From contig NZ_CP128477.1 of NCBI RefSeq assembly GCF_030369675.1, forward strand, positions 3,080,001 through 3,144,000: 64,000 bases of DNA, written 5' to 3'. The translations under genes were made by a program, and so were the position numbers. This DNA comes from Peteryoungia algae. GTDB taxonomy: Bacteria > Pseudomonadota > Alphaproteobacteria > Rhizobiales > Rhizobiaceae. Below are positions 1 through 9,026 of the stretch, piece by piece; position 1 is the stretch's first letter, and every line of letters starts with the position of its first letter. Below the pieces are notes generated by a model. That model saw only the letters and a list, made by a program, of their open reading frames with translations, was not told the DNA's origin and did no database searches.

Positions 1-58
1 GGGGCTTTCACCCAATTGTCATCTTGCGTGGTCGGCCAAAGCTTGCCAGAACTCGCCC

Positions 59-982
59 ATGACTTCAGAGCCATTCTCCTTTCGCTTTCACCACCCCTCT
101 CGGTTGCGTCGGTCCGTGCTGACGGTGCCGGCGGTCAACGAACGGGCCCTGCAAAAGGTGCCTAGCCTCGACTGCGACGCGGTGATTTTCGACCTCGAGG
201 ACTCGGTTGCCGAAGACCGGAAGGCGGAAGCGCGAGACAAGCTTCTGACATTCCTGACGAATTCTGACCTCGGACATCGCGAGCGCATCATTCGCATCAA
301 CGCGACGGATACACCCCATTTTCTCGAGGACATGAACCTCATCCTTGCTGCAGCGCCCGACGCCGTCCTTCTCCCGAAGGTCGAAGAGCCGGTGACGGTT
401 CAGGACGTTGCGGATCGTCTCGGCGAGCACGCTGCGGCGGAAGGTCTCAGGATCTGGGCAATGATCGAAACCCCGCGCGGCATCCTCAACGGTGCAGCGA
501 TCGCCTCCGCCGGCCGGACAAGCGACAGCCGGCTCGATGCCTTGGTCGTCGGCTTGAACGACCTGCGCAAGGCGACCGGCATCCCGGAGGCGCCGGGGCG
601 CACCTATCTCGTGCCTTATCTGATGCAGGTCGTGCTCGCGGCCCGTGCCTATGGACTTGATGTCATCGACAGTGTCTCGAACGATTTCCGCGATCTCGAA
701 GCTCTGTCAGCCGAGTGCGCGCAAGGGCGCGGCATGGGGTTCGACGGAAAGATGCTGATCCATCCGGCCCAGATCAGTCCCGCCAACCAACATTTCGGAC
801 CCGACGAGGCGGCAATCATCGACGCCCGCATAGTGGCCAATGCTTTCGCCGACCCGGCCCATGCGGGCCTCAACGTCATCAACATCGATGGGCGCATGAT
901 CGAGAAGCTGCATGCCGAGGAGGCGACGCGCCTTCTCGCCAAGGTCGCCCTGATCGACGCCAGAAAGGACAAGTCACCATGA
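59..982 (+). CDS. HpcH/HpaI aldolase / citrate lyase beta-like (CitE family) protein
   Basis: A 307-residue TIM-barrel lyase of the CitE/malyl-CoA lyase family, which cleaves or forms C-C bonds in acyl-CoA substrates such as malyl-CoA or citramalyl-CoA using Mg2+. Visible family motifs are FDLEDSV (44-50), the R79/N81 segment, LLPKVEEP (104-111), the metal-ligand Glu in MIETPRG (E137) and GFDGKMLIHPAQ (227-238). Length is normal for CitE-like proteins. The next gene overlaps by ATGA, so the two are probably co-transcribed. The reading frame stays open to the window edge, so an upstream start cannot be excluded, although the protein already starts at the usual family position. No citrate lyase alpha or gamma genes are visible, so true citrate lyase activity is unlikely. 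The exact substrate cannot be told from sequence. Confidence 0.88.
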   Translation: MTSEPFSFRFHHPSRLRRSVLTVPAVNERALQKVPSLDCDAVIFDLEDSVAEDRKAEARDKLLTFLTNSDLGHRERIIRINATDTPHFLEDMNLILAAAPDAVLLPKVEEPVTVQDVADRLGEHAAAEGLRIWAMIETPRGILNGAAIASAGRTSDSRLDALVVGLNDLRKATGIPEAPGRTYLVPYLMQVVLAARAYGLDVIDSVSNDFRDLEALSAECAQGRGMGFDGKMLIHPAQISPANQHFGPDEAAIIDARIVANAFADPAHAGLNVINIDGRMIEKLHAEEATRLLAKVALIDARKDKSP

Positions 983-1185
983 AAGTCTATCGTTTCCTCA
1001 CCGGCCCTGACGATTCCAGCTTCTGCCACCGCGTCACCGATGCCCTCAACAAGGGTTGGGAACTGCATGGCTCCCCGAGCCACTCCTTCAATGCGGCCGA
1101 GAACAAGATGTATTGCGGCCAGGCCGTGGTGAAGACCGTGCATGGCAAGGACTATGATCCGTCGATGAAACTCGGCGAGCAATAG
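979..1185 (+). CDS. DUF1737 domain-containing small protein
   Basis: A 68-residue protein starting MKVYRFLTGPDD and containing LNKGWELHGSPS, the recognisable pattern of the DUF1737 family (small, cytosolic, function unknown, widespread in rhizobia). Its ATG overlaps the stop of the CitE-like gene by ATGA, which fixes the start and implies translational coupling. There is no signal peptide or membrane segment. The pairing with the CitE-like gene may mean a shared metabolic role, but nothing in the sequence names one. Confidence 0.8.
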   Translation: MKVYRFLTGPDDSSFCHRVTDALNKGWELHGSPSHSFNAAENKMYCGQAVVKTVHGKDYDPSMKLGEQ

Positions 1186-1305
1186 CCAGCTCGCCACACA
1201 GCCGGCGAGGGCGAAACTGGCTTTCCGGCGCGCTGCCCGGCTGTGCCTCCATGCCTGGCCGAACCCCATTGATTCGCAGTCCGGACAGGGGTAAAACGCC
1301 TTGTT

Positions 1306-1362
1306 CCGTGGTGATTTGGCCGGCCGGCTTGCAGCCACGTAAAATAAGTCGCTAAAGGGCCG
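1306..1362 (+). promoter_or_regulatory. SAM-II riboswitch upstream of metA
   Basis: The segment shows the compact SAM-II H-type pseudoknot. Stem P1 is CGTGG (1307-1311) with CCACG (1335-1339). The pseudoknot stem is GGCC (1318-1321) with GGCC (1358-1361). The conserved GCTTGCA before the 3' side of P1 and GCTAAA before the 3' side of the pseudoknot are present. SAM-II aptamers are found in alphaproteobacteria ahead of methionine genes such as metA. Here the aptamer ends about 105 nt before the metA start codon. Binding of S-adenosylmethionine is expected to lower metA expression. Confidence 0.93.
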
Positions 1363-1467
1363 AGGCGAGTTATCAGACTTTCCGAGGACCGGTGGCGATA
1401 TTGAAGCCGCCGGTATTTTTGTTTCCGCGGTCCGAAGACCGCCGTAACAAGGAAAGTCGAGAGTAAG

Positions 1468-2397
1468 ATGCCGATCAGGATTCCCGATACGCTGCCCGCC
1501 TTTGAGACCCTCGTGCATGAGGGCGTGCGGGTCATGACCGAAACCATGGCTATCCGCCAGGACATTCGCCCACTGCAGATCGGCCTGCTCAACCTCATGC
1601 CGAACAAGATCAAGACCGAAGTCCAGTTCGCCCGGCTGATCGGCGCCTCGCCGCTGCAGGTGGAGCTGACACTCGTCCGTGTCGGCGGCCACAAGGCCAA
1701 GAACACGCCGGAAGACCATCTTCTGTCCTTCTACCAGACCTGGGACGAGGTGAAGCACCGCAAGTTCGACGGCTTCATCATCACCGGCGCCCCGATCGAG
1801 ACCCTGCCCTTCGAGGAGGTTACCTATTGGCCGGAACTCGAGCAGATCCTTGATTGGACCGAGACCAACGTGCATTCGACCATGAATGTTTGCTGGGGCG
1901 GCATGGCTGCCATCTACCACTTCCACAAGGTTCCGAAACATCCGCTGAAGGAAAAGGCGTTTGGCGTCTATCGCCATCGAAACCTCGCGCCCTCATCGGT
2001 CTATCTCAACGGGTTTTCGGACGATTTTCAGGTGCCGGTCTCGCGCTGGACGGAAGTTCGCCGCGCCGACATCGAGAAGATATCGGACCTGGAAATCCTG
2101 CTGGAATCCGACGAGATGGGCGTCTGCCTGGTGCAGGAGAAGCGCGCCAACCGCCTCTATATGTTCAATCACGTGGAATATGACTCGACCTCGCTGGGCG
2201 ACGAATATTTCCGCGACAAGTCTGCCGGAATTCCGATCAAGCTGCCCCACAATTACTTCCCCCACAACGATGACGCACTCCCCCCGCTCAACCGCTGGCG
2301 CGGCCATGCGCATCTGCTGTTTGGCAACTGGATCAATGAGATCTACCAGATGACGCCCTATGACCTGAATGAGATCGGCAGCGGTGTAACACGCTGA
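1468..2397 (+). CDS. metA: Homoserine O-acyltransferase MetA (probably the acetyl-CoA-using type)
   Basis: A 309-residue MetA-family enzyme that acylates L-homoserine in the first committed step of methionine synthesis. The catalytic Cys is C142 in NVCWGGMAA. The acyl-CoA-selecting position is E111 ([11 protein letters not shown]). In this family, Glu at 111 has been associated with acetyl-CoA use (Bacillus cereus MetA) and Gly with succinyl-CoA use (E. coli), so the likely product is O-acetylhomoserine even though the family is often named succinyltransferase. The start ATG follows a GGAAAG/GAG-rich ribosome-binding site. A SAM-II riboswitch upstream gives end-product control. The gene appears monocistronic: 82 nt separate it from the next gene. 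Confidence 0.95.
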   Translation: MPIRIPDTLPAFETLVHEGVRVMTETMAIRQDIRPLQIGLLNLMPNKIKTEVQFARLIGASPLQVELTLVRVGGHKAKNTPEDHLLSFYQTWDEVKHRKFDGFIITGAPIETLPFEEVTYWPELEQILDWTETNVHSTMNVCWGGMAAIYHFHKVPKHPLKEKAFGVYRHRNLAPSSVYLNGFSDDFQVPVSRWTEVRRADIEKISDLEILLESDEMGVCLVQEKRANRLYMFNHVEYDSTSLGDEYFRDKSAGIPIKLPHNYFPHNDDALPPLNRWRGHAHLLFGNWINEIYQMTPYDLNEIGSGVTR

Positions 2398-2479
2398 TAC
2401 CGCAGGCCGTTTTTGGCGGGACAGGCTGGTCGCTCTGTGACAGGATGCGGCCGCCGATAAACCGAGCCTATTCTGATCG

Positions 2480-3664
2480 ATGTTTCTGCCGTTTTTCCTG
2501 CGATTGAAAGAAGAGAAGGTTCCTGTGACGCTGCGGGAATACCTCGCTCTGCTGCAAGGCCTTCAGGCGGGCCTTGTCGATTTCGATCCGGATGGCTTCT
2601 ACTATCTCGCCCGCACCACGCTGGTGAAGGACGAGCGTTTCATCGATCGTTTCGATCGGGTCTTTTCAGAGATTTTCGGCGGCATTTTCAGTGGAGATGC
2701 CAACAAGCGCATCGATGCGGGCGTGATCCCGGAAGACTGGCTGCGCCGCCTCGGCGAGAAGCACCTCTCGGACGAAGACAAGAAGCTGATCGAGGCACTG
2801 GGCGGCTTCGAGAAGCTGATGGAGACCCTCAGGCAACGTCTCGCGGAGCAGAAGGAGCGCCACCAGGGCGGCAATAAGTGGGTCGGCACGGCCGGCACGT
2901 CGCCCTTCGGCGCTTATGGCTACAATCCGGAAGGCGTGCGCATCGGCCAGAACGAAAGCCGGCACCGGAAAGCGGTGAAGGTCTGGGACCAGCGCGAGTT
3001 CCGCAATCTCGATGACCGCGTCGAATTGGGCACGCGCAACATCAAGGTGGCGCTGCGACGATTGCGTCGCTTCGTGCGCGAGGGAGCCGCAGAGGAGCTG
3101 GATCTCTCCGGCACGATCCGCTCGACCGCCGAACACGGCTATCTCGACGTGAAGACCCGGCCCGAACGGCGCAATGCCGTGAAGCTGCTGATGTTCTTCG
3201 ACATCGGCGGCTCGATGGACGACCATGTCCGCGAGATCGAGGAGCTGTTCTCGGCCGCACGCTCCGAATTCCGGCACATGGAATATTTCTACTTCCACAA
3301 CTGCCCATATGAGAAGGTCTGGAAGGACAACCAACGCCGCCATTCAGATGCCATGTCGACCCTCGACGTCATCCGCACGTTCGGGCCGGACTACCGGCTG
3401 ATCTTTGTCGGCGATGCGGCGATGAGCCCCTATGAGGTCACACATCCGGGCGGCTCGGTCGAGCACTGGAACGCCGAGAGTGGCGCGACCTGGCTGACGC
3501 GGCTCACAGATCACTTCCCGCGGCATCTCTGGATCAATCCCCTGCCGGAGACACGTTGGGACTATACGATGTCGGTGGGCCTGATTCGAAATCTGATTGG
3601 GAACCGAATGCATGCCCTGACGCTCGGTGGCCTGGAAGCCGCCGCACGCGAACTGGCGCGGTGA
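2480..3664 (+). CDS. CoxE-type VWA domain protein
   Basis: A 394-residue protein with an N-terminal helical region and a C-terminal von Willebrand A domain of the CoxE type. The metal-site motif is FFDIGGSMDD with D241 and S245. The middle MIDAS serine of the usual DxSxS is Gly here, a variant I believe is usual in this subfamily. Such proteins normally work with a MoxR-type AAA+ ATPase in maturation or remodelling of metal-containing complexes. No MoxR gene adjoins it here, so its partner must be elsewhere. It is cytosolic by appearance, with no signal peptide. It is followed by galM after 46 nt, possibly in one transcript, though no functional link is obvious. Confidence 0.85.
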   Translation: MFLPFFLRLKEEKVPVTLREYLALLQGLQAGLVDFDPDGFYYLARTTLVKDERFIDRFDRVFSEIFGGIFSGDANKRIDAGVIPEDWLRRLGEKHLSDEDKKLIEALGGFEKLMETLRQRLAEQKERHQGGNKWVGTAGTSPFGAYGYNPEGVRIGQNESRHRKAVKVWDQREFRNLDDRVELGTRNIKVALRRLRRFVREGAAEELDLSGTIRSTAEHGYLDVKTRPERRNAVKLLMFFDIGGSMDDHVREIEELFSAARSEFRHMEYFYFHNCPYEKVWKDNQRRHSDAMSTLDVIRTFGPDYRLIFVGDAAMSPYEVTHPGGSVEHWNAESGATWLTRLTDHFPRHLWINPLPETRWDYTMSVGLIRNLIGNRMHALTLGGLEAAARELAR

Positions 3665-3710
3665 CCGCGAAACAATAGACAACAATGAGACAAAGCGAGG
3701 AAACGACGCG

Positions 3711-4721
3711 ATGACGAGGACTGTGTTCGGCGTGATGCCAACGGGAGACGCAGTGGAGAAAGTGGTCCTGAAGGGAGGCGGCCTGACCGCCTCGATCCTC
3801 ACCTTCGGTGCTGTGTTGCAGGATCTGCGTCTCGAAGGTCACGACGCTCCTCTGGTGCTCGGCTTCGAAGATCTTGCCGGCTATCTCGATCATTCACCCT
3901 ATTTCGGCGCGACACCCGGACGCTGTGCGAACCGGATAGGCGATGGCCGATTCACTCTTGATGGCGTCGATCATCAGCTTGAGCTCAACGAGCGCGGTGT
4001 CAGTCACCTTCATGGCGGCTCGGACGGCATGGGGCGCCGGAACTGGGTGATCCTCGAACTCGGCCCCGACTTCGTCCAGATGGAGATCACCGATCCGGAC
4101 GGACGCGCCGGCTACCCGGGCACCACGCGCACCTGCGCCACCTTTGCACTCAAAGCCGGCGGTGTTTTCTCGGCCGTCTATGAAACGGTGACCGACAAGC
4201 CGACGATCGCCAATGTCTGTCACCATGCCTACTTCAATCTCGATGGCCGCCCCGACATTCTGGGTCATGACCTGATGATCGCCGCCGATCACTACACCCC
4301 TGTCGACGGCAGAATGATCCCGACAGGCGAAATCCGCCCGGTCGAAAACACGGCCTTCGACTTCCGCGAGATGCGGCCGATCCGCCTCGAAGTCGATGGC
4401 GCGCAACTCGGCTACGACCACAACTTCTGCTTTTCCAGCAGCCGCGTGTCCAAGCGCAGCGTTGCGCTGGCGCGCAGCGTCAATTCCGGCGTGACCATGG
4501 AGATCCTGACGACCGAACCGGGCGTTCAGTTCTATGCCGGCGGCAAGGTCGCTCCAGCCGTTCCTGGCCTCGAAGGCCGCCGCTACGGCGCCTTCGCCGG
4601 CTTCTGCATGGAAACGCAGGTCTGGCCGGACGCGATCAACCATCCGAACTTCCCGAACGCAGTTCTGCGCCCCGGTGAAGTGCTGCGCCAGGAAACGGAC
4701 TACAACTTCTCGAAGGCGTGA
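3711..4721 (+). CDS. galM: Aldose 1-epimerase (mutarotase)
   Basis: A 336-residue GalM-family beta-sandwich enzyme that interconverts alpha and beta anomers of aldohexoses. Signature pieces are SHLHGGSDG with H101, CHHAYFNLDG with catalytic H172 ahead of the YFNL motif, and the C-terminal METQVWPDAINHP with catalytic E301. The start at 3711 is chosen over an upstream in-frame ATG because it has GCGAGGAA just before it, and the product then begins at the usual family position. It is probably cytosolic. It could feed galactose catabolism, for which a separate oxidative module lies near 48-59 kb, but that link is inference. Confidence 0.93.
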   Translation: MTRTVFGVMPTGDAVEKVVLKGGGLTASILTFGAVLQDLRLEGHDAPLVLGFEDLAGYLDHSPYFGATPGRCANRIGDGRFTLDGVDHQLELNERGVSHLHGGSDGMGRRNWVILELGPDFVQMEITDPDGRAGYPGTTRTCATFALKAGGVFSAVYETVTDKPTIANVCHHAYFNLDGRPDILGHDLMIAADHYTPVDGRMIPTGEIRPVENTAFDFREMRPIRLEVDGAQLGYDHNFCFSSSRVSKRSVALARSVNSGVTMEILTTEPGVQFYAGGKVAPAVPGLEGRRYGAFAGFCMETQVWPDAINHPNFPNAVLRPGEVLRQETDYNFSKA

Positions 4722-4731
4722 GCCGAGGACC

Positions 4732-4759
4732 GCCGGCTGCGGGGAAACCTGCGGCCGGC
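4732..4759. terminator. GC-rich hairpin with GAAA loop between galM and tRNA-Gly
   Basis: Twelve base pairs, including two G-T wobbles, between GCCGGCTGCGGG (4732-4743) and CCTGCGGCCGGC (4748-4759) close a GAAA tetraloop. It sits 10 nt after the galM stop and 71 nt from the tRNA 3' end. No U-tract follows on either strand, so it may be a Rho-assisted end point or an mRNA-stabilising hairpin instead of a classical terminator. Confidence 0.45.
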
Positions 4760-4830
4760 AAAACATGCACGAAGCCAGCAGCGCCAGGACCGCGGCGCAT
4801 GATCCCAAAATGTCTCTTGAGGAGAAAGAA

Positions 4831-4905
4831 TGGAGCGGGTGAAGCGATTCGAACGCTCGACCCCAACCTTGGCAAGGTTGTGCTCTACCCCTGAGCTACA
4901 CCCGC
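4831..4905 (-). tRNA. tRNA-Gly (GCC anticodon)
   Basis: Read on the minus strand the sequence folds as a complete cloverleaf. The acceptor pairs GCGGGTG with CACCCGC, the D arm reads GCTCAGGGGTAGAGC, and the anticodon stem CAACC/GGTTG carries loop TTGCCAA (anticodon complement at 4871-4873). The T arm has GTTCGAATC, the discriminator is T, and CCA is encoded in the gene. The 75-nt length and identity elements fit tRNA-Gly(GCC), which reads GGC and GGU codons. It stands alone and is convergent with galM. Confidence 0.97.
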
Positions 4906-5178
4906 TCATAACCTCGATCCTGGGGTAGTGTCTGGATCGTGGGCCGTCCGTCTTGCGGCGACGGGCGCTATATGGCCCAACCGATTTTCAAATGCAACAG
5001 GGAAATGACGGATCGGCGCGAAAAAAATTCAACCGCGGCGCAAGAGACTGAGAAAGCTCACCTTTTCCGGGGTTTTCGGCTGCAGGAAAGATTGCAGCAT
5101 GTCGGTCTTGGGCCTATCGCTCAAAGGAAATTCCGGTACAGGATCGGACCAATCGACAGACAATCGAAGCGAGGCCCC

Positions 5179-5682
5179 ATGATGACGCCGAAAACACCAG
5201 ATGATCTCTTCCGTTTCCTGGATGATTTGGGAATAGCGCACAAGACGAAGAGCCATCCGCCCGTCTTCACGGTGGCGGAATCGGTTTCGCTGCGTGACGA
5301 GATCCCAGGCGGCCACACGAAGAACCTCTTCGTGAAGGACAAGAAGGACAACTTCTTCCTGCTGACGGTCGAAGAAAATGCCGCGGTCGATCTGAAAACC
5401 GTACACACGATCATCGACGCCGCGAGCAAGGTATCGTTCGGCAAGCCGGAAAAGCTGATGGAATATCTGGGCGTTGCGCCCGGCTCGGTGACCGCCTTCG
5501 GCGCGATCAACGACACTGGCCGGAACGTCACCTTTGTTCTGGACGAGGCCCTGATGCAACACGACATCATCAATTGTCACCCGCTCTCCAACGATGCGAC
5601 GACGTCGATTGGCCGTGAAGACCTGATCCGCTTCATGGCAGCGACCGGCCACACGCCGCTTGTCTTGAAAGTCACGGCCTGA
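5179..5682 (+). CDS. YbaK/EbsC-type prolyl-tRNA deacylase-like protein (ProX/PrdX family)
   Basis: A 167-residue free-standing editing domain of the YbaK/ProRS-INS superfamily, which hydrolyses mischarged tRNA(Pro) such as Ala-tRNA(Pro). Recognisable pieces are HKTKSHPPVFTVAES, GHTKNLFVKDKKDNFFLL and GAINDTGRNVTFVLDE, matching the ProX/PrdX branch. The start at 5179 is preferred over a much longer in-frame ORF because the preceding GAAGCGAGG is a good ribosome-binding site and the product matches the usual family length. It is cytosolic, and the next gene follows after 64 nt. Confidence 0.87.
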   Translation: MMTPKTPDDLFRFLDDLGIAHKTKSHPPVFTVAESVSLRDEIPGGHTKNLFVKDKKDNFFLLTVEENAAVDLKTVHTIIDAASKVSFGKPEKLMEYLGVAPGSVTAFGAINDTGRNVTFVLDEALMQHDIINCHPLSNDATTSIGREDLIRFMAATGHTPLVLKVTA

Positions 5683-5746
5683 CATACGATCTTATCGGCA
5701 AGGACGGCGGCCGCGCGAAGGCTGCGAAACAGGCGGGAGATGCACG

Positions 5747-6721
5747 ATGAGCGAATACGGCAACCCTTACGGCGGCTATGGCAACCAGACCATGACAGCC
5801 AAGGCCCAGTTCAATGGCGCTCCTGAAGGTTCCGCGCCGGCCGCAGATCTGATCAAGGATACAACGACGGCGAATTTCGCCCGCGACGTGATGGACGAAT
5901 CCCGCAACCAGCCGGTTCTGGTCGATTTCTGGGCCCCTTGGTGCGGTCCCTGCAAGCAGTTGACCCCGATCATCGAGAAGGCCGTCAACGAGGCTGGCGG
6001 GCGCGTCAAGCTGGTCAAGATGAACATTGACGACCATCCGTCCGTTGCCGGACAGCTCGGCATCCAGTCGATTCCGGCTGTGGTCGCATTCGTCGACGGA
6101 CGTCCGGCGGACGGTTTCATGGGAGCGCTGCCCGAGAGCCAGGTCAAGGCCTTCATCGACAAGGTGGCGGGCCCCGCCGGTGCCGACCAGGCCGCCGAGA
6201 TCGCGGCAGTCCTGGAAGAAGCCTCCGGCCTGCTCTCGACCGGCGACATTGATGGCGCAGCGCAGCTTTTCGCCGCCATTCTGCAGGCGGACCCGGACAA
6301 TACCCGGGCGATTGCCGGCCTCGCCGACTGCATGATCGGCGCCAACCAGCATCAGCGGGCGCGCGAACTGCTGACCCAGATGCCCGAGGAACTCGCCAAG
6401 GCACCGGAAGTCCAGGCGCTGTTGAAGCGGCTCGACCAGATTGATGAGGCCCGCAAGCTGGGTGACCCTGTGGCACTTGAACACACGCTGTCTCTCGATC
6501 CCGACGATCACGAGTCGCGCACGAAACTGGCCAAGATCCGCAATGTCGAAGGACGTCGCGAGGAGGCAGCCGAGCATTTGCTTCTGATCATGAAGCGTGA
6601 TCGGACTTTCGACGACGATGGCGCGCGCAAGCAGCTGCTGCAATTCTTCGAAGTTTGGGGTCCCACGGACCCGGCAACAGTCATGGCGCGGCGCAAGCTG
6701 TCTTCGATCCTTTTTTCGTGA
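5747..6721 (+). CDS. Thioredoxin-TPR co-chaperone-like protein (CnoX/YbbN family)
   Basis: A 324-residue protein with an N-terminal thioredoxin fold (about residues 35-145) carrying the active-site WCGPC with C66 and C69, followed by TPR-like helical repeats to the C-terminus. This layout is that of YbbN/CnoX, a holdase-redoxin that binds unfolding proteins and hands them to chaperones. E. coli CnoX lacks the CxxC pair, whereas this protein keeps a canonical redox-active CGPC, so a real disulfide-exchange role is likely. The first 35 residues are Gly/Asn/Tyr-rich and probably disordered. The next gene, a Lon-N domain protein, begins 85 nt downstream, suggesting a protein-quality-control pairing. 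Confidence 0.9.
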   Translation: MSEYGNPYGGYGNQTMTAKAQFNGAPEGSAPAADLIKDTTTANFARDVMDESRNQPVLVDFWAPWCGPCKQLTPIIEKAVNEAGGRVKLVKMNIDDHPSVAGQLGIQSIPAVVAFVDGRPADGFMGALPESQVKAFIDKVAGPAGADQAAEIAAVLEEASGLLSTGDIDGAAQLFAAILQADPDNTRAIAGLADCMIGANQHQRARELLTQMPEELAKAPEVQALLKRLDQIDEARKLGDPVALEHTLSLDPDDHESRTKLAKIRNVEGRREEAAEHLLLIMKRDRTFDDDGARKQLLQFFEVWGPTDPATVMARRKLSSILFS

Positions 6722-6806
6722 GCCGCCTCCGGCCTTGAGTTTTGGTCGGCGCGACCCAGATAGAAGAAGGAATGAACACCGGATCTTCCGGACAGGATGT
6801 GCTTCG

Positions 6807-7484
6807 ATGCAAGTGGGAAATGCCCGATATCTGACGGCCGAGGACCTCCCAGAGACGGTCCCGGTCTTTCCAATCTCCGGCGTGCTGTTGCTCCCCGGCG
6901 GACAACTCCCACTGAACATCTTCGAGCCGCGCTATCTGGCAATGTTCGATGCGGCGATGGCTGGCAACCGCCTCATAGGGATGATTCAACCTGCCATGTC
7001 AGAAGTGCATGCCAATATCCTGCCTGAACGTCCGCATCTGGCGCCGGTCGGCTGCCTGGGGCGTGTGACATCCTTCACAGAGACAGGCGACGGCCGCTAC
7101 ATCATTTCTCTCGCCGGCGTCTGCCGTTTCAGGCTCATGGACGAGGTGACGACCAGCAAACCGTTCCGGAGTTTCCATATCGCGCCCTTCGTTGCCGATC
7201 TCTCCACCGCAGACGACGAAGTGCAAGTGGATCGAGCTGGCCTGCTGGCCGCCTTCAAGGCCTATCTCGAAGCCAACAAGCTGGAAGCGGATTGGGAGAG
7301 TGTCGAGCGCGCATCGAACCTCACCTTGGTGAATTCGCTCTCGATGATGTCCCCCTTCGGGCCACCGGAGAAGCAGGCGCTGCTCGAGGCGCCCGACTTG
7401 AAGACACGTGCCGAAACCCTGATCGCCATTACCGAAATCGTGCTCGCCCGAACATTCGGCGATGGCGACACCATGTTGCAGTGA
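6807..7484 (+). CDS. LON peptidase substrate-binding domain protein
   Basis: A 225-residue protein consisting of a stand-alone Lon N-terminal domain. It begins with the family pattern [17 protein letters not shown] followed by [14 protein letters not shown]. There is no ATPase or protease domain, so it is not Lon itself; such proteins are thought to bind substrates or partners, and their function is unsettled. The ATG at 6807 gives the usual family N-terminus. A longer in-frame ORF extends upstream into the thioredoxin gene and is not credible as the start. It is co-directional with the thioredoxin-TPR gene and the Trm112 gene. Confidence 0.9.
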   Translation: MQVGNARYLTAEDLPETVPVFPISGVLLLPGGQLPLNIFEPRYLAMFDAAMAGNRLIGMIQPAMSEVHANILPERPHLAPVGCLGRVTSFTETGDGRYIISLAGVCRFRLMDEVTTSKPFRSFHIAPFVADLSTADDEVQVDRAGLLAAFKAYLEANKLEADWESVERASNLTLVNSLSMMSPFGPPEKQALLEAPDLKTRAETLIAITEIVLARTFGDGDTMLQ

Positions 7485-7488
7485 CCGG

Positions 7489-7686
7489 ATGGCCGACAAT
7501 CCAACCAGCCTCGTCGACCCCAAGATGCTCGAACTTCTGGTGTGCCCGCTGACGCAGGGCACCCTCAAATGGGATCGGGACAAGAACGAACTCGTCTCGG
7601 AAAAAGCGAGACTGGCTTATCCGATCCGCGACGGCATCCCGATCATGCTGGTGTCGGAAGCACGCAAGCTCGAAATGCCGGCCTGA
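7489..7686 (+). CDS. Trm112 family protein (UPF0434)
   Basis: A 65-residue protein with the small-domain pattern [13 protein letters not shown] and [13 protein letters not shown] of the Trm112/YcaR family. In eukaryotes Trm112 activates methyltransferases that modify tRNA, rRNA and release factors; bacterial members are proposed to do likewise but are little studied. Only one Cys (in LVCP) is kept here, so a full four-Cys zinc site is absent, as is usual in this group. It starts 4 nt after the preceding stop, so it is very likely co-transcribed. Confidence 0.88.
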   Translation: MADNPTSLVDPKMLELLVCPLTQGTLKWDRDKNELVSEKARLAYPIRDGIPIMLVSEARKLEMPA

Positions 7687-7728
7687 GACAGTCCGGCAAG
7701 TTGTCTTATTGAAATCGGCACCAGTTGC

Positions 7729-8943
7729 TCAGATGCTTTGTCCGCCCAGCAGGCGTGGTCGGTCTCGACCGGACGCTCCCGCCGCTTCGCGGATGAAATA
7801 GCTCTTCAACGCCGGAATACGATCGACGACGCCCAGCCCGAAGTCACGCATGACGCGGATCGGCGTCATATCGTTGGAGAACAGTCGGCTGAGCACGTCT
7901 GTCGTCACCCCCATGCGGAACGTGTCGAATCGGCGCCAGATCTGATAGCGCTCGAGCACGTTGACGGAGCCGATATCGAGTCCCAGCCGGTCTGCCTCGA
8001 CAACCGTTTCGGCGAGTGCGGCGACGTCCTTGAAACCGAGGTTGAGCCCCTGCCCGGATATGGGATGAATGCCATGGGCCGCATCACCGGCGAGCGCCAG
8101 CCGGGGCGCGATGAACGCACGGGCAAGCGTCAGGCCAAGGGGAAACGCACGGCGATCCTGAGTGGCGCGGATGGCCCCGAGCTTGTGCCCGAAGCGGCGT
8201 TCGAGTTCCGCTTCGAAGACAAGGTCGTCGGAAGCAACGAGCCTGTCGGCAACCTCGGTGGGCTCCGTCCAGACGAGCGACGAGCGGTTGCCCTTGAGCG
8301 GCAGGATGGCGAAGGGGCCAGCCGGGAGAAAGTGCTCCTCGGCAACGCCCTGATGCGGGCGCTCATGTTCGACGGTCGTGACGATGCCGGACTGGCCATA
8401 TTGCCATGTCACCGTCTTGATGCCGGCGAGATCGCGCAGCTTGGAGCGCACCCCGTCACAGGCAACAACGAGCCGCGATGACATGACGCTGCCATCGGAA
8501 AGCGTCAGCTCGGCGCTCGGGCCCGTATCGCGGAAACCGGTGGCGCGCAGCCCGTGACGGATGGTGATCCCATGCTCCGCGCAAGCGTCCCTCAAGGCCG
8601 CAACCATGCTGACATTCGGGATCATGTGGGCAAAGGGACGGCCATCCTCTATAGCACCGTCGAAGGTCAGGAAGACCGGACGCACAGGATCAGACGTCTT
8701 GGAATCCGTGACGATCATCCGGTTGATCGGCTGGGCATCCGGCTCGATCCGATCCCAGAGGCCGAAAACATCCAGCATCTTGGTGGCGGAAGCGATGATC
8801 GCGGACGCCCGCAGATCCTTTTTCCAGGCCTCCTCGGGTGCAGCCTCCACGACTTCGATCGCAAGGTGGGGCGCGGCCTGCTTCATGGCAACGGCTGCGG
8901 AGAGACCGACATAGCCACCGCCGACGACGAGCACATCCAGCAT
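7729..8943 (-). CDS. UbiH/UbiF/COQ6-family FAD-dependent monooxygenase
   Basis: A 404-residue flavoprotein hydroxylase of the ubiquinone-biosynthesis type. Seen are the N-terminal dinucleotide fold VVGGGYVGLSAA (6-17), the DG motif ACDGVRSKLR (D163-G164) and the FAD-ribityl motif LAGDAAHGIHPISGQGLN (from about 284), which is diagnostic of UbiH-like enzymes. It probably hydroxylates the aromatic ring of a ubiquinone precursor using NAD(P)H and O2 at the inner membrane face. Which ring position (C1, C5 or C6) cannot be told. It is divergent from tesB with about 83 nt between starts. Confidence 0.88.
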   Translation of the reverse strand: MLDVLVVGGGYVGLSAAVAMKQAAPHLAIEVVEAAPEEAWKKDLRASAIIASATKMLDVFGLWDRIEPDAQPINRMIVTDSKTSDPVRPVFLTFDGAIEDGRPFAHMIPNVSMVAALRDACAEHGITIRHGLRATGFRDTGPSAELTLSDGSVMSSRLVVACDGVRSKLRDLAGIKTVTWQYGQSGIVTTVEHERPHQGVAEEHFLPAGPFAILPLKGNRSSLVWTEPTEVADRLVASDDLVFEAELERRFGHKLGAIRATQDRRAFPLGLTLARAFIAPRLALAGDAAHGIHPISGQGLNLGFKDVAALAETVVEADRLGLDIGSVNVLERYQIWRRFDTFRMGVTTDVLSRLFSNDMTPIRVMRDFGLGVVDRIPALKSYFIREAAGASGRDRPRLLGGQSI

Positions 8944-9026
8944 GGCGATTTCCTTTGTTCTTGTAGACCTGACGACACCTATATAGATCAGCCTTGAACG
9001 GGTGCCTATAAGCGGAGCAATGCATT

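Noticed and set aside
1..62. A 19-codon frame ending in TGA at 60-62, overlapping the first ATG, as the tail of an upstream gene
   Set aside because: An ATGA overlap is suggestive, but the piece is too short to identify and the other forward frames are also open here.
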